Below, one piece after another: positions 42,501 through 51,428 of a DNA stretch of 64,000 nucleotides. The position numbers and the translations under genes were made by a program. The DNA comes from Streptomyces djakartensis. GTDB taxonomy: Bacteria > Actinomycetota > Actinomycetes > Streptomycetales > Streptomycetaceae. The stretch lies in contig NZ_BMWE01000002.1 in the NCBI RefSeq assembly GCF_014651075.1, positions 372,001-436,000 on the forward strand, written 5' to 3'. The notes under the pieces are model-generated. The model was not told the DNA's origin and ran no database searches. It worked only from the letters and a program-made list of their open reading frames with translations. The first letter of the stretch is position 1. Every line of letters starts with the position of its first letter.

Positions 42501-43439
42501 ATGGGGGCTGGTCACGATCACGGGCACGCGCACGGCGCGGCGGCCGGCTCCACGGCGACCTCGGCGTACCGCGGCAGGCTGCGGATCGCGCTCGCGATCA
42601 CGCTCGGCATCGTCGTCGTCCAGATCGTCGGTGGCGTCCTCGCCGACTCGCTCGCGCTCGTGGCGGACTCGGCGCACATGGCGACGGACGCCCTGGGCCT
42701 GGGCATGGCGCTGCTCGCGATCCACTTCGCGAACCGCCCGCCCAGCGACCAGGCCACGTTCGGCTACGCCCGCGCGGAGATCCTCGCCGCCCTGGCCAAC
42801 TGTCTGCTGCTGCTCGGGGCCGGCGGTTATGTGGTGTACGAGTCGGTCCAGCGCTTCATCACGCCGGCGGACACGGAGGGACGGCTCGCCATCGTGTTCG
42901 GTGCCATCGGCCTCGTCGCCAACATGGTGTCGCTGGCGCTGCTGATGCGCGGACAGAAGGAGAGCCTGAACGTGCGGGGCGCGTTCCTGGAGGTCGCGGC
43001 GGACGCCCTGGGTTCGGTCACGGTGATCGTCTCGGCCGGGGTGATCATGCTGACCGGCTGGCAGGCCGCCGACCCCGTCGCCTCGCTCGTCATCGCGCTG
43101 ATGATCGTGCCGCGGACCGTGAAACTGCTGCGCGAGACGTTGCACGTGCTGTTGGAGGCGGCCCCCAAGGGTGTCGACATGGCGGAGGTACGGGCCCACA
43201 TCCTGGCGACCGACGGGGTCGAGGACGTCCACGACCTGCACGCCTGGACGATCACGTCCGGCATGCCGGTGCTGTCGGCGCACGTGGTCGTCAGCTCGGA
43301 CGTGCTGAGCGCGATCGGGCACGAGAAGATGCTTCACGAACTCCAGGACTGCCTCGGCGGCCACTTCGACGTCGAGCACTGCACCTTCCAGCTGGAGCCG
43401 AGCGGTCACGCGGAGCACGAGGCGCACCTCTGTCACTGA
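42501..43439 (+). CDS. Cation diffusion facilitator (CzcD-type metal exporter)
   Basis: A 312-residue membrane transporter: His-rich N-terminus (GHDHGHAHG), six transmembrane helices with the metal-site motifs LVADSAHMATDALGL (helix 2, H-x3-D form) and LEVAADALGS (helix 5), and a cytoplasmic C-terminal ferredoxin-like domain (VEDVHDLHAWTITSGMPVLSAHVV) that binds further metal, ending in a His-rich tail. It exports Zn2+, Co2+ or related ions in exchange for protons. The ATG at 42501 starts directly at the His-rich tail, with GAGGAG upstream. Confidence 0.95.
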   Translation: MGAGHDHGHAHGAAAGSTATSAYRGRLRIALAITLGIVVVQIVGGVLADSLALVADSAHMATDALGLGMALLAIHFANRPPSDQATFGYARAEILAALANCLLLLGAGGYVVYESVQRFITPADTEGRLAIVFGAIGLVANMVSLALLMRGQKESLNVRGAFLEVAADALGSVTVIVSAGVIMLTGWQAADPVASLVIALMIVPRTVKLLRETLHVLLEAAPKGVDMAEVRAHILATDGVEDVHDLHAWTITSGMPVLSAHVVVSSDVLSAIGHEKMLHELQDCLGGHFDVEHCTFQLEPSGHAEHEAHLCH

Positions 43440-43734
43440 CGGGGAGTGTTCTGTGAGGCGGCCGTGACTGGTGGGGCGCATTCGGATGCGAGTGCGCCGG
43501 GGGACGCGGCGCTACGGCGCACGCCCGCGCCCTGCCCCCTCCCCGCACCGGCAAGGACGATTTTCGGTCCACCCGGCCGGGCACGATCAGCTACTGGGTG
43601 CCTCTCCCGGCGGCGGAGCGGCGCCGCCCGCGCTCCGCGCCGTCGGGCGGGACATGCGGGCGGGCCGTGAAGTGCCGGGAGTGCCGGATTCGTACGGCAG
43701 ACTTGGGGCGCGAAGACCGATGTGAAGGATGGGT

Positions 43735-44328
43735 ATGCCGATCACACCTGCCACCGCGACGCACAACCCGTCGAACGGCACCGCAGACGCGATTTTGCTG
43801 GAACTGGTCGACGAGGACGGCGTGACGATCGGCACCGCGGAGAAGCTCGCCGCCCACCAGCCGCCCGGTCAGCTGCACCGCGCGTTCTCCGTGTTCCTCT
43901 TCGACGAGTACGGCCGGCTGCTGCTCCAGCAGCGCGCGCTGGGCAAGTACCACTCCCCCGGTGTGTGGTCGAACAGCTGCTGCGGCCATCCCTATCCGGG
44001 CGAGGCGCCCTTCGCGGCGGCGGCGCGACGGACCTTCGAGGAGCTCGGCGCCTCCCCGTCCCTGCTGGCGGAGGCAGGCACGGTCCGCTACAACCATCCG
44101 GACCCGGAGTCGGGGCTGGTGGAGCAGGAGTACAACCACCTCTTCGTCGGCATGGTGCAGGCGGTGCTGCGGCCGGATACGGAGGAGGTGGCGTCGACGG
44201 CCTTCGTGACCCCGCCCGAGCTGGCGGAGCGGCACGCCAAGGACACCTTCTCGTCCTGGTTCATGACCGTCCTGGACGCGGCCCGGCCGGCGATCAGGGA
44301 ACTGACGGGGTCGTCGGCCGGCTGGTGA
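43735..44328 (+). CDS. idi: Isopentenyl-diphosphate delta-isomerase, type 1
   Basis: This 197-residue Nudix-fold enzyme interconverts IPP and DMAPP. The catalytic Cys lies in WSNSCCGHPYPGE, the Nudix-like helix follows (AARRTFEELG), and the catalytic/metal Glu residues are in EQEYNHLFVG. The ATG at 43735 is preferred to the one at 43729 because GAAGG then stands 6 bases away instead of touching. The gene is likely to support the hopanoid genes 10 kb away by balancing the C5 precursors. The 295-base region before it shows no other gene. Confidence 0.95.
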   Translation: MPITPATATHNPSNGTADAILLELVDEDGVTIGTAEKLAAHQPPGQLHRAFSVFLFDEYGRLLLQQRALGKYHSPGVWSNSCCGHPYPGEAPFAAAARRTFEELGASPSLLAEAGTVRYNHPDPESGLVEQEYNHLFVGMVQAVLRPDTEEVASTAFVTPPELAERHAKDTFSSWFMTVLDAARPAIRELTGSSAGW

Positions 44329-44372
44329 CGGCGCTCAGAAGGGTGACACCCCCGTGGAGCGGGTGAGGCCTC

Positions 44373-44879
44373 CTAAGGAAAGTGCACGGGTTTGAGCGGC
44401 AGGGCGGCCCAGATCACCTTGCCGCCGCTCGCGGTGTGCTCGACCTCGCACGTGCCGCCCGCCTCCCGGGTGATCTCGCGCACCAGCAGCAGTCCGCGTC
44501 CGCCGGTCCGGCCGTGGTCGGTCTCCAGCGCGCTGGGCCGGTACGGGTGGTTGTCCTCCACGGACACACGCAGCCACTCGGCCCCGACGGCCACCTCGAC
44601 CGCGATCGTCGGCGACAGCACAGCCGCGTGCTTCACGGCGTTCGTCACCAGCTCCGAGACGATCAGCAGCAGCCCCTGGGCGAGATCGTCCGAGACCGGC
44701 ACGCCCTGACGCCGCAGCAGGTCCCGTACGGCGTGCCGTGCCTGCGGTACCGAGGCTTCGACCGCCGGAGCGGTGAAACGCCAGACCCCCTCGTACGGCA
44801 GCGGATGCGCGGGCCCGGGGCCGAGGGGCGCCGCGCCGCCCTCTGGGCGTGGGCCAAACCCGCGCCCGTCGTTGTCCAT
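44373..44879 (-). CDS. RsbW-like serine kinase / ATP-binding anti-sigma-type regulator
   Basis: A 168-residue single-domain GHKL ATPase. The N box is in IVSELVTNAVKHA, the G1 box VSVEDNHPYRP (D-N variation of DxGxG) and the G2 region TGGRGLLLVREI. Such proteins are common in Streptomyces and act as anti-sigma factors or kinases on STAS-domain antagonists. The D-x-G-x-G loop is degenerate here (EDNHPYRP), as is usual for this streptomycete subgroup. The ATG at 44879 is chosen over a frame-extension to 44972 because it has GAGGGTGGCGAG upstream and starts the typical N-terminus. No sigma factor gene is adjacent. Confidence 0.88.
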   Translation of the reverse strand: MDNDGRGFGPRPEGGAAPLGPGPAHPLPYEGVWRFTAPAVEASVPQARHAVRDLLRRQGVPVSDDLAQGLLLIVSELVTNAVKHAAVLSPTIAVEVAVGAEWLRVSVEDNHPYRPSALETDHGRTGGRGLLLVREITREAGGTCEVEHTASGGKVIWAALPLKPVHFP

Positions 44880-45097
44880 CGTCCGCTCGCCACCCTCGCG
44901 CTCGATAGTCGCCACCTCTCGAGTGTTGGTAACGATGCGATGCGGACCCCGGGACTGAACAGAAGTCAGCAACTATCGAGCACTTCTGACCATTGGCGTA
45001 TGACACGGTCAGTTGTGGGACTGGTCCTGTCCCTGTTGTGCCGTCTCGGCGAACTATTCGGGTTGTACGTGTTTGACCACCGGATAGCATCCGGCCC

Positions 45098-45853
45098 ATG
45101 GAGCCGCAGCTGCTGTACAGCGTGACCGACTCGGTCGCGACCGTCGTCATACGCCATCCGGAGAAGCGCAACGCCATGACGGCGGCGATGTGGAGCTCCC
45201 TGCCGCCGCTGCTCCAGACCCTGGCGGATGATCCGGACGTGCGGGCGCTGGTGCTCACCGGAGAGGGCGGCACGTTCTGCGCCGGTGCCGACATCTCGAC
45301 GCTGCGGGGTTCACCGGAGGAGGCGCAACGGCTGGCCGTGGCGGCCGAGGAGGCGCTCGCCGCGTTTCCCAAGCCGACGCTGGCCGCCGTGCGCGGGCAC
45401 TGCGTGGGCGGCGGGGCGCAGCTCGCGGCGGCCTGTGATCTGCGGCTCGCCGAGGAGGGGGCGCTGTTCGGTGTGACACCCGCGAAGCTCGGCATCGTGT
45501 ACCCGGCGTCGTCGACCAGGCGGCTGGTGTCCCTCGTGGGACCGGCCACCGCCAAGTACCTGCTGTTCTCCGGCGAGCTGATCGACGCGGACCGGGCGCT
45601 GCGCACCGGCCTGGCCGACGAGGTGGTGCCCGAGGGCGATCTCGGCAAGCGGATCGCCGAGTTCACCCGGATCCTGGTCTCCCGTTCGCAGCTGACGCAG
45701 GCGGCGGCGAAGGAGTTCGCGGACGGGCGCAGGGACCGGGACGCGTACTGGGCCGGGCAGGCGCGCGCCGGCGGCGACGCCGCGGAGGGGGTCGCCGCGT
45801 TCCTGGAGCGCAGGCGGCCGCGGTTCGGCTGGAGTGTCCCTACGTCAGGATGA
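45098..45853 (+). CDS. Crotonase-fold protein (enoyl-CoA hydratase family), catalytic Glu residues missing
   Basis: A 251-residue crotonase-superfamily protein: CoA/oxyanion-hole motifs TFCAGADISTL and GHCVGGGAQLAAACD are intact. The two glutamates that carry out hydration in true enoyl-CoA hydratases are absent: the first aligns with Gln in GGGAQLA and the second with Pro/Ala in FGVTPAKLGI. It may therefore be an isomerase, decarboxylase, thioesterase or ligand-binding protein instead of a hydratase. ATG at 45098; divergent from the RsbW-like gene, overlapping a short coding relic at its 3' end. Confidence 0.85.
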   Translation: MEPQLLYSVTDSVATVVIRHPEKRNAMTAAMWSSLPPLLQTLADDPDVRALVLTGEGGTFCAGADISTLRGSPEEAQRLAVAAEEALAAFPKPTLAAVRGHCVGGGAQLAAACDLRLAEEGALFGVTPAKLGIVYPASSTRRLVSLVGPATAKYLLFSGELIDADRALRTGLADEVVPEGDLGKRIAEFTRILVSRSQLTQAAAKEFADGRRDRDAYWAGQARAGGDAAEGVAAFLERRRPRFGWSVPTSG

Positions 45854-45938
45854 CGTCGGCGTGCGAGCGGAGCAGTCCGACGAGGCGGGCGGGGGCCTTC
45901 TCCGGTGATCCCGCGTAGTCCGGCGGCGACGAGCCCCC
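45840..45938 (-). pseudogene. Possible 3' relic of a lost gene
   Basis: A minus-strand frame ending at 45840 gives about 32 residues (SSPPDYAGSPEKAPARLVGL and on to DVILT-stop) with very high GC at third positions, as in real streptomycete genes. It has no start or ribosome-binding site: upstream the frame runs into the start of the SCO6745-family gene. It may be the C-terminal end of a deleted gene. I do not recognise the family. Confidence 0.3.
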
Positions 45939-45972
45939 CTTCCTGCCACGAGGCGCACGACCATGGAGGACA

Positions 45973-45988
45973 TACCAAGCGGTTGGTA
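45973..45988 (+). promoter_or_regulatory. TetR-type operator overlapping the -10 of the SCO6745-family gene
   Basis: TACCAAGCGGTTGGTA is an inverted repeat (arms TACCAA/TTGGTA, 4-base centre), a form common for TetR regulators of acyl-CoA and fatty-acid genes in actinobacteria. It merges with a -10-like GGTAAT (45985-45990) only 9 bases before the ATG at 46000, so the transcript is probably leaderless and repressed by a TetR protein. The regulator is not encoded next to it. Confidence 0.6.
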
Positions 45989-45999
45989 ATCTGCCGGGC

Positions 46000-46869
46000 A
46001 TGACGACTGCCGCCCTTGAGCCGCTCGCCGGCCGACGCTGCCAGAACGTGCTCAACTCCCTGCACGCGACGCACTACTTCTCGCCGGACCTGGGACGGGA
46101 GCTCGGTGCCGTCGGCATCACCCGTCCCCACGCGGTGAATTTCGCCGTCCGGGCCGCCGCCCTCGGGCCCGTCGGGGCCGGGGCGGTGGCGGCCGCCTTC
46201 TACAACTACAAGTACGAGCTGGTGGCCCGGCACGTGCCGGCGGTGTGGGAGAGCGCCACGCCCGGCCAGGTGCTCGCGGCACGCACGCGCGCCGTCGACG
46301 CGACACTGCGCCGCCTGCTGGGCGACCAGACCCTGGCGTCGGCGGAGATGGCCGAGGCCGCCCGGCTCGCGCTGCGCGCCACCGAGGCCTGTTCACGCGG
46401 GGCGAGGCCGCTCTACGCCGCCCACGCCGACCTGCCCGTCCCCGAGGAGCCGCACCTCGCGTACTGGCACGCGGCGACCCTGCTGCGCGAGCACCGGGGC
46501 GACGGGCACCTGGCCGTGCTGATGTCCGCCGGGCTCGACGGTCTGGAGGCGATGGTGACCCACACGGCGACGGGCAAGGGCATGACACCGAAGTGGGTGT
46601 TCACCACCCGCGGCTGGAGCCAGGAGGACTGGGACGCGGCGACGGACCGGCTGCGTGAGCGCGGACTGCTGGACGGGGCGGGCGAGCTCACCGAGCGGGG
46701 CGCCGCCCTGCGGCAGGAGATCGAGCGGGAGACCGACCGCCTCGACCGGGCCCCGTACGAGCACCTGGGCCCGGAGGGCGTGGCCCGGCTGACCGATCTG
46801 GGAGGGGCGTTCGCGCACGCGGCGGTCACGGCGGGGGCCTATCCGGCTGATCTGCTGGGCAAGGCGTGA
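46000..46869 (+). CDS. SCO6745 family protein (unknown function)
   Basis: A 289-residue protein matching the family named after S. coelicolor SCO6745. It is soluble and mostly helical, with RRCQNVLNSLHATHYFSPDL near the start, AAAFYNYKYELVARHVPAVW, YWHAATLLREHRGDGHLAVL in the middle and a winged-helix-like C-terminal part (FTTRGWSQEDWDAATDRLRERGLLD, LTERGAALRQEIERETD). The tail resembles MarR-type DNA-binding modules, though no function is established. The ATG at 46000 follows an operator/-10 element so closely that the mRNA is probably leaderless. No operon partner downstream is evident. Confidence 0.88.
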   Translation: MTTAALEPLAGRRCQNVLNSLHATHYFSPDLGRELGAVGITRPHAVNFAVRAAALGPVGAGAVAAAFYNYKYELVARHVPAVWESATPGQVLAARTRAVDATLRRLLGDQTLASAEMAEAARLALRATEACSRGARPLYAAHADLPVPEEPHLAYWHAATLLREHRGDGHLAVLMSAGLDGLEAMVTHTATGKGMTPKWVFTTRGWSQEDWDAATDRLRERGLLDGAGELTERGAALRQEIERETDRLDRAPYEHLGPEGVARLTDLGGAFAHAAVTAGAYPADLLGKA

Positions 46870-46993
46870 GGCCCGCCGCGCCCCGGCCGTGAACCGCGCC
46901 AGGGACAAAGTGTCGCCGTAACGCATGGTGAGGCGATGGCGAGGTACCCGGTCTCTCCCGGCCTGAGCGGCCGGGAGAGGAGAGGAGAGTTAC

Positions 46994-47125
46994 GTGTTCC
47001 GTGCCATCGCAGATGTACTGCGTCAGATCGGCGGCGCCATCGCCACCGTCGTGACACTGCCTTTCCGGGCTCTGGCCCGGCTCTTCGGCGGGGCTTCCTC
47101 CACCGCCCACGGCCGCAGGGCCTGA
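46994..47125 (+). CDS. LPFR-motif small protein
   Basis: A 43-residue ORF with GTG start, preceded by GAGGAG 6 bases upstream. It begins MFRAIADVLRQIGGAIATVV and contains the LPFRALARLF motif that names the LPFR small proteins of Streptomyces. One amphipathic or weakly hydrophobic helix and a basic tail suggest membrane association. The function is unknown. It precedes tex by 102 bases on the same strand. Confidence 0.8.
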   Translation: MFRAIADVLRQIGGAIATVVTLPFRALARLFGGASSTAHGRRA

Positions 47126-47227
47126 TCGGGGTCACTTCCGACGTGCCGGGTGCCGCCCTGGCCCCCGAGTGTCCGTGCCACCTGCCACAATTGCCGCGCA
47201 ACCTCAGTGGAGAAGGCGGTACGGGAC

Positions 47228-49609
47228 GTGACGACACCCGGGTCCCTCGAAGTAGGGTCCATCGAAGGCAGGATCGCCGAGGAACTCGGCGTGCGGGAGC
47301 GGCAGGTCAGGGCCGCCGTGGAACTGCTCGACGGCGGTTCTACGGTGCCCTTCATCGCCCGCTACCGCAAAGAAGCGACCGAGATGCTCGACGACGCGCA
47401 ACTGCGCACGATCGAGGAGCGGCTGCGCTATCTGCGGGAGCTGGAGGAGCGGCGGACCGCGATCCTGGAGTCGGTGCGCGAACAGGGCAAGCTCACCGAG
47501 GAGCTCGAGGCACGCATCCGGGGTGCCGAGACCAAGGCGCGCCTGGAGGACATCTACCTCCCGTACAAGCCCAAGCGGCGCACCAAGGCGCAGATCGCGC
47601 GTGAGGCCGGTCTCGAGCCGCTGGCGGAGGGGCTGCTCGGCGATCCGTCCGTCGAGCCCCTCGCCGCGGCCGCCGCGTTCGTCGACGCCGGCAAGGGCGT
47701 GGCCGATCCGCAGGCCGCCCTCGACGGCGCCCGGGCGATCCTCACCGAGCGGTTCTCGGAGGACGCCGACCTGATCGGCGAGCTGCGCGAGCGGATGTGG
47801 GTGCGCGGGCGGCTGGCCGCCAAGGTGCGAGAGGGCAAGGAGGAGGCGGGGGCGAAGTTCGCCGACTACTTCGACTTCGCCGAGCCGTTCACCGAACTGC
47901 CCTCGCACCGCGTCCTCGCCATGCTGCGCGGCGAGAAGGAGGAGGTCCTCGACCTCGTTCTGGAGCCCGAGGAGCCGACCGACGGCCCGTCGTCGTACGA
48001 GGGCATCGTCGCGAACCGGTTCGGGATCGCCGACCGGGGCCGCCCCGCCGACAAGTGGCTGACGGACACGGTCCGCTGGGCGTGGCGCACCCGCATCCTC
48101 GTCCATCTCGGCATCGACCTGAGGCTGCGGCTGCGCACCGCCGCCGAGGACGAGGCGGTGCGGGTGTTCGCGGCGAACCTGCGCGACCTGCTGCTCGCAG
48201 CCCCCGCCGGCACGCGCGCCACGCTCGGCCTGGACCCCGGCTTCCGTACGGGTGTGAAGGTCGCCGTGGTCGACGCGACCGGCAAGGTCGTCGCCACGGA
48301 CGTCATCCACCCGCACGTCCCGGCCAACCGGTGGGACGAGGCGATCGCCAAGCTGGCCCGGCTCGCGAAGGAGCACGCGGTCGAGCTGATCGCCATCGGC
48401 AACGGCACGGCGTCACGCGAGACCGACAAGCTGGCCGGGGAACTGATCGCCAAGCACCCGGAGCTGAACCTCACGAAGGTGATGGTGTCCGAGGCCGGCG
48501 CGTCCGTGTACTCGGCGTCGGCGTTCGCCTCGCAGGAGCTGCCCGACATGGACGTCTCGCTGCGCGGCGCCGTGTCGATCGCCCGGCGGCTCCAGGACCC
48601 GCTGGCCGAGCTGGTGAAGATCGACCCGAAGTCGATCGGTGTCGGCCAGTACCAGCACGACCTGTCCGAGGTGAAGCTGTCGCGTTCGCTTGACGCGGTG
48701 GTGGAGGACTGTGTGAACGGCGTGGGCGTGGACGTCAACACGGCGTCGGCGCCGCTGCTGTCCCGGGTCTCCGGCATCACCTCCGGGCTCGCCGAGAACA
48801 TCGTGGCGCACCGGGACGCGAACGGCCCGTTCAAGTCCCGGGGTGAGCTGAAGAAGGTGACGCGGCTCGGCCCGAAGGCGTATGAGCAGTGCGCGGGCTT
48901 CCTGCGCATCCGCGGCGGTGACGATCCGCTGGACGCGTCCAGTGTGCACCCGGAGGCGTACCCGGTGGTCCGGCGCATGGTGAAGACGGCGGGGCAGGAG
49001 GTCGCCGGTCTCATCGGCAACACCTCCGTGCTGCGTTCGCTGAGGCCGCAGGACTTCGTGGACGAGACGTTCGGTCTGCCGACCGTCACCGACATCCTCA
49101 GGGAACTGGAGAAGCCCGGCCGCGACCCGCGCCCGGCGTTCAGGACGGCCGCCTTCAAGGAGGGCGTCGAGAAGATCTCCGACCTGTCGTCCGGGATGGT
49201 CCTGGAGGGCGTGGTGACGAACGTCGCCGCCTTCGGGGCGTTCGTCGACGTGGGTGTCCACCAGGACGGGCTGGTGCACGTCTCCGCGATGTCGAAGACG
49301 TTCGTCAAGGACCCGCGGGACGTGGTCAAGCCCGGTGACATCGTCAAGGTGAAGGTCCTCGACGTCGACATCCCGCGCAAGCGGATCTCGCTGACGCTGC
49401 GGCTGGACGACGAGGCGGCCCCGCAGGGGCAGGGCGGCGGTTCCGGTGAGCGCCGGCAGCGCGGCGGGCGTCCGCCGCAGCAGCGGCAGGGCGGCGGGCG
49501 CGGCGGCCAGGGCGGTGGTTCGCGTCAGGCGCCGCCGCCGGCCAACAGTGCGATGGCCGATGCTCTGCGCCGGGCCGGGTTGGTGGATCCCAAGGGTGGC
49601 AGGCGCTGA
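47228..49609 (+). CDS. tex: Transcription accessory protein Tex (S1 RNA-binding)
   Basis: A 793-residue Tex/Spt6-like protein. Order: Tex N-terminal helical region ([37 protein letters not shown]), a YqgF/RNase H-like domain ([33 protein letters not shown]), helix-hairpin-helix ([39 protein letters not shown]), then an S1 domain ([31 protein letters not shown]). After the S1 comes a Gly/Arg/Gln-rich tail (about residues 735-775) and a short helix at the end. It binds nucleic acid and affects transcription. GTG at 47228 chosen; the frame before it lacks coding character. Confidence 0.95.
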   Translation: MTTPGSLEVGSIEGRIAEELGVRERQVRAAVELLDGGSTVPFIARYRKEATEMLDDAQLRTIEERLRYLRELEERRTAILESVREQGKLTEELEARIRGAETKARLEDIYLPYKPKRRTKAQIAREAGLEPLAEGLLGDPSVEPLAAAAAFVDAGKGVADPQAALDGARAILTERFSEDADLIGELRERMWVRGRLAAKVREGKEEAGAKFADYFDFAEPFTELPSHRVLAMLRGEKEEVLDLVLEPEEPTDGPSSYEGIVANRFGIADRGRPADKWLTDTVRWAWRTRILVHLGIDLRLRLRTAAEDEAVRVFAANLRDLLLAAPAGTRATLGLDPGFRTGVKVAVVDATGKVVATDVIHPHVPANRWDEAIAKLARLAKEHAVELIAIGNGTASRETDKLAGELIAKHPELNLTKVMVSEAGASVYSASAFASQELPDMDVSLRGAVSIARRLQDPLAELVKIDPKSIGVGQYQHDLSEVKLSRSLDAVVEDCVNGVGVDVNTASAPLLSRVSGITSGLAENIVAHRDANGPFKSRGELKKVTRLGPKAYEQCAGFLRIRGGDDPLDASSVHPEAYPVVRRMVKTAGQEVAGLIGNTSVLRSLRPQDFVDETFGLPTVTDILRELEKPGRDPRPAFRTAAFKEGVEKISDLSSGMVLEGVVTNVAAFGAFVDVGVHQDGLVHVSAMSKTFVKDPRDVVKPGDIVKVKVLDVDIPRKRISLTLRLDDEAAPQGQGGGSGERRQRGGRPPQQRQGGGRGGQGGGSRQAPPPANSAMADALRRAGLVDPKGGRR

Positions 49610-49630
49610 CGGTTCCGTCGGAGGGGTTGT

Positions 49631-49679
49631 GGGGAGCTGCGGGGCCGTTGTGGCTGGTCGCGCAGTTCCCCGCGCCCCC
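49631..49679 (+). terminator. Terminator-like hairpin and common streptomycete intergenic element
   Basis: GGGGAGCTGCG (49631-49641) pairs with CGCAGTTCCCC (49661-49671), with one G-U, closing a 19-base loop that contains TGGCTGGTCG. The TGGCTGGTCGCGCAGTTCCCC string is one I have seen between many streptomycete genes. It lies 22 bases after the tex stop and may end transcription from both convergent genes. Confidence 0.6.
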
Positions 49680-49735
49680 GGGGAGGGGCGCTTCGCGCCA
49701 TCTCCTCCCCCGGTGGGAACCCGCCTGACGTATTG

Positions 49736-51376
49736 TCAGCGCTCGGTGACCTTGCCGTCCGCCACCTCCAGACGGCGGGTCAGGTGTACGGCGTCCAGCA
49801 TGCGGCGGTCGTGGGTGACGAGCAGGAGGGTGCCCTCGTAGGAGTCGAGGGCCGCCTCCAGTTGCTCGATGGCGGGCAGGTCGAGGTGGTTGGTCGGCTC
49901 GTCGAGGACGAGGAGGTTGACGCCCCGGCCCTGCAGGAGCGCCAGGGCGGCCCGGGTGCGCTCGCCCGGGGAGAGCGTGGCCGCGGGACGCAGGACGTGG
50001 TCGGTCTTCAGACCGAACTTGGCCAGCAGGGTGCGGATTTCGACCGGTTCGGTGTCCGGGACGGCCGCGCGGAAGGCGTCGAGCAGCGGCTCCTGGCCGT
50101 GGAAGAGCTTGCGGGCCTGGTCGACCTCGCCGAGCAGGACGCCCGAGCCGAGGGCGGCGTGCCCGGAGTGCAGGGGGACACGGCCGAGCAGGGCGGCGAG
50201 CAGCGTGGACTTGCCGGCGCCGTTCGCGCCCGTCACCGCGACCCGGTCCGCGAGGTCGATCTGGAGGGAGACCGGGCCGAGTACGAAGTCACCGCGGTGC
50301 ACCTCGGCGTCCCGCAGGGTCGCCACGACCGCGCCCGAGCGGGGTGCGGAGGCGATCTCCATGCGCAGTTCCCACTCCTTGCGGGGCTCCTCGACGACTT
50401 CCAGGCGCTCGATCATGCGCTGGGTCTGCCGGGCCTTCGCGGCCTGCTTCTCGCTGGCCTCGCTGCGGAACTTGCGGCCGATCTTGTCGTTGTCGTTGCC
50501 CGCCTTGCGGCGCGCGTTCTTCACGCCCTTGTCCATCCAGGCGCGCTGCGTCTGGGCCCGGTCCTGGAGGGCCGCCTTCTTGTCGGCGTACTCCTCGAAC
50601 TCGTCCCGGGCGTGCCGGCGGGCGACCTCACGCTCCTCCAGGTAGGCCTCGTAGCCACCCCCGTAGAGGTTGATCTGCCGCTGGGCGAGGTCGAGTTCGA
50701 GGACCTTGGTGGCGGTGCGGGTGAGGAACTCGCGGTCGTGGCTGACGACCACCGTCCCGGCGCGCAGGCCGCTCACGAAGCGTTCGAGGCGCTCAAGGCC
50801 GTCCAGGTCGAGGTCGTTGGTCGGCTCGTCGAGGAGGAAGAGGTCGTAGCGGGACAGCAGCAGGGAGGCGAGGCCGGCGCGGGCCGCCTGACCGCCGGAC
50901 AGGGACGTCATCGGCTGGTCCAGGTCGACCGCGAGCCCGAGCGAGTCGGCGATCTCCTCTGCGCGTTCGTCGAGGTCCGCGCCGCCGAGGCCGAGCCAGC
51001 GCTCCAGGCTCGTGGCGTAGGCGTCGTCGGCGCCGGGCGCCCCTTCGACCAGGGCCTGGGTCGCCTCGTCCATGGCCCGCTGGGCCTGGGCGACGCCGGT
51101 GCGGCGGGCCAGGAACCCGCGTACCGTCTCACCGGGCCGGCGCTCGGGCTCCTGCGGCAGGTGGCCGACGGTGGCGGCCGGCGGGGACAGCCGCAGTTCG
51201 CCCTGCTCGGGCGCGGTGAGGCCGGCGAGCATCCTGAGCAGGGTGGACTTGCCCGCACCGTTGGCTCCGACCAGACCGATCACGTCACCGGGCGCGACGA
51301 CGAGGTCGAGGCCGGTGAACAGGGAGCGGTCGCCGTGCCCGGCGGCGAGGTTCTTGGCGACGAGGGTGGCAGTCAT
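49736..51376 (-). CDS. ABC-F family ATP-binding protein
   Basis: A 546-residue soluble protein with two nucleotide-binding domains joined by a charged linker. Domain 1: [33 protein letters not shown]. Linker: coiled, Lys/Arg/Glu-rich ([20 protein letters not shown]). Domain 2: [33 protein letters not shown]. No membrane domain is present, so it belongs to the ABC-F group acting on ribosomes, in antibiotic resistance (ARE) or translation. Which of these cannot be told by sequence alone, but a [12 protein letters not shown] linker segment resembles the resistance-type members. Confidence 0.92.
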   Translation of the reverse strand: MTATLVAKNLAAGHGDRSLFTGLDLVVAPGDVIGLVGANGAGKSTLLRMLAGLTAPEQGELRLSPPAATVGHLPQEPERRPGETVRGFLARRTGVAQAQRAMDEATQALVEGAPGADDAYATSLERWLGLGGADLDERAEEIADSLGLAVDLDQPMTSLSGGQAARAGLASLLLSRYDLFLLDEPTNDLDLDGLERLERFVSGLRAGTVVVSHDREFLTRTATKVLELDLAQRQINLYGGGYEAYLEEREVARRHARDEFEEYADKKAALQDRAQTQRAWMDKGVKNARRKAGNDNDKIGRKFRSEASEKQAAKARQTQRMIERLEVVEEPRKEWELRMEIASAPRSGAVVATLRDAEVHRGDFVLGPVSLQIDLADRVAVTGANGAGKSTLLAALLGRVPLHSGHAALGSGVLLGEVDQARKLFHGQEPLLDAFRAAVPDTEPVEIRTLLAKFGLKTDHVLRPAATLSPGERTRAALALLQGRGVNLLVLDEPTNHLDLPAIEQLEAALDSYEGTLLLVTHDRRMLDAVHLTRRLEVADGKVTER

Positions 51377-51428
51377 CAGGTCGCTGATCCTAATCGCCGC
51401 CGCGGCCGGTCCGGGTGCCTGCCTGTTC

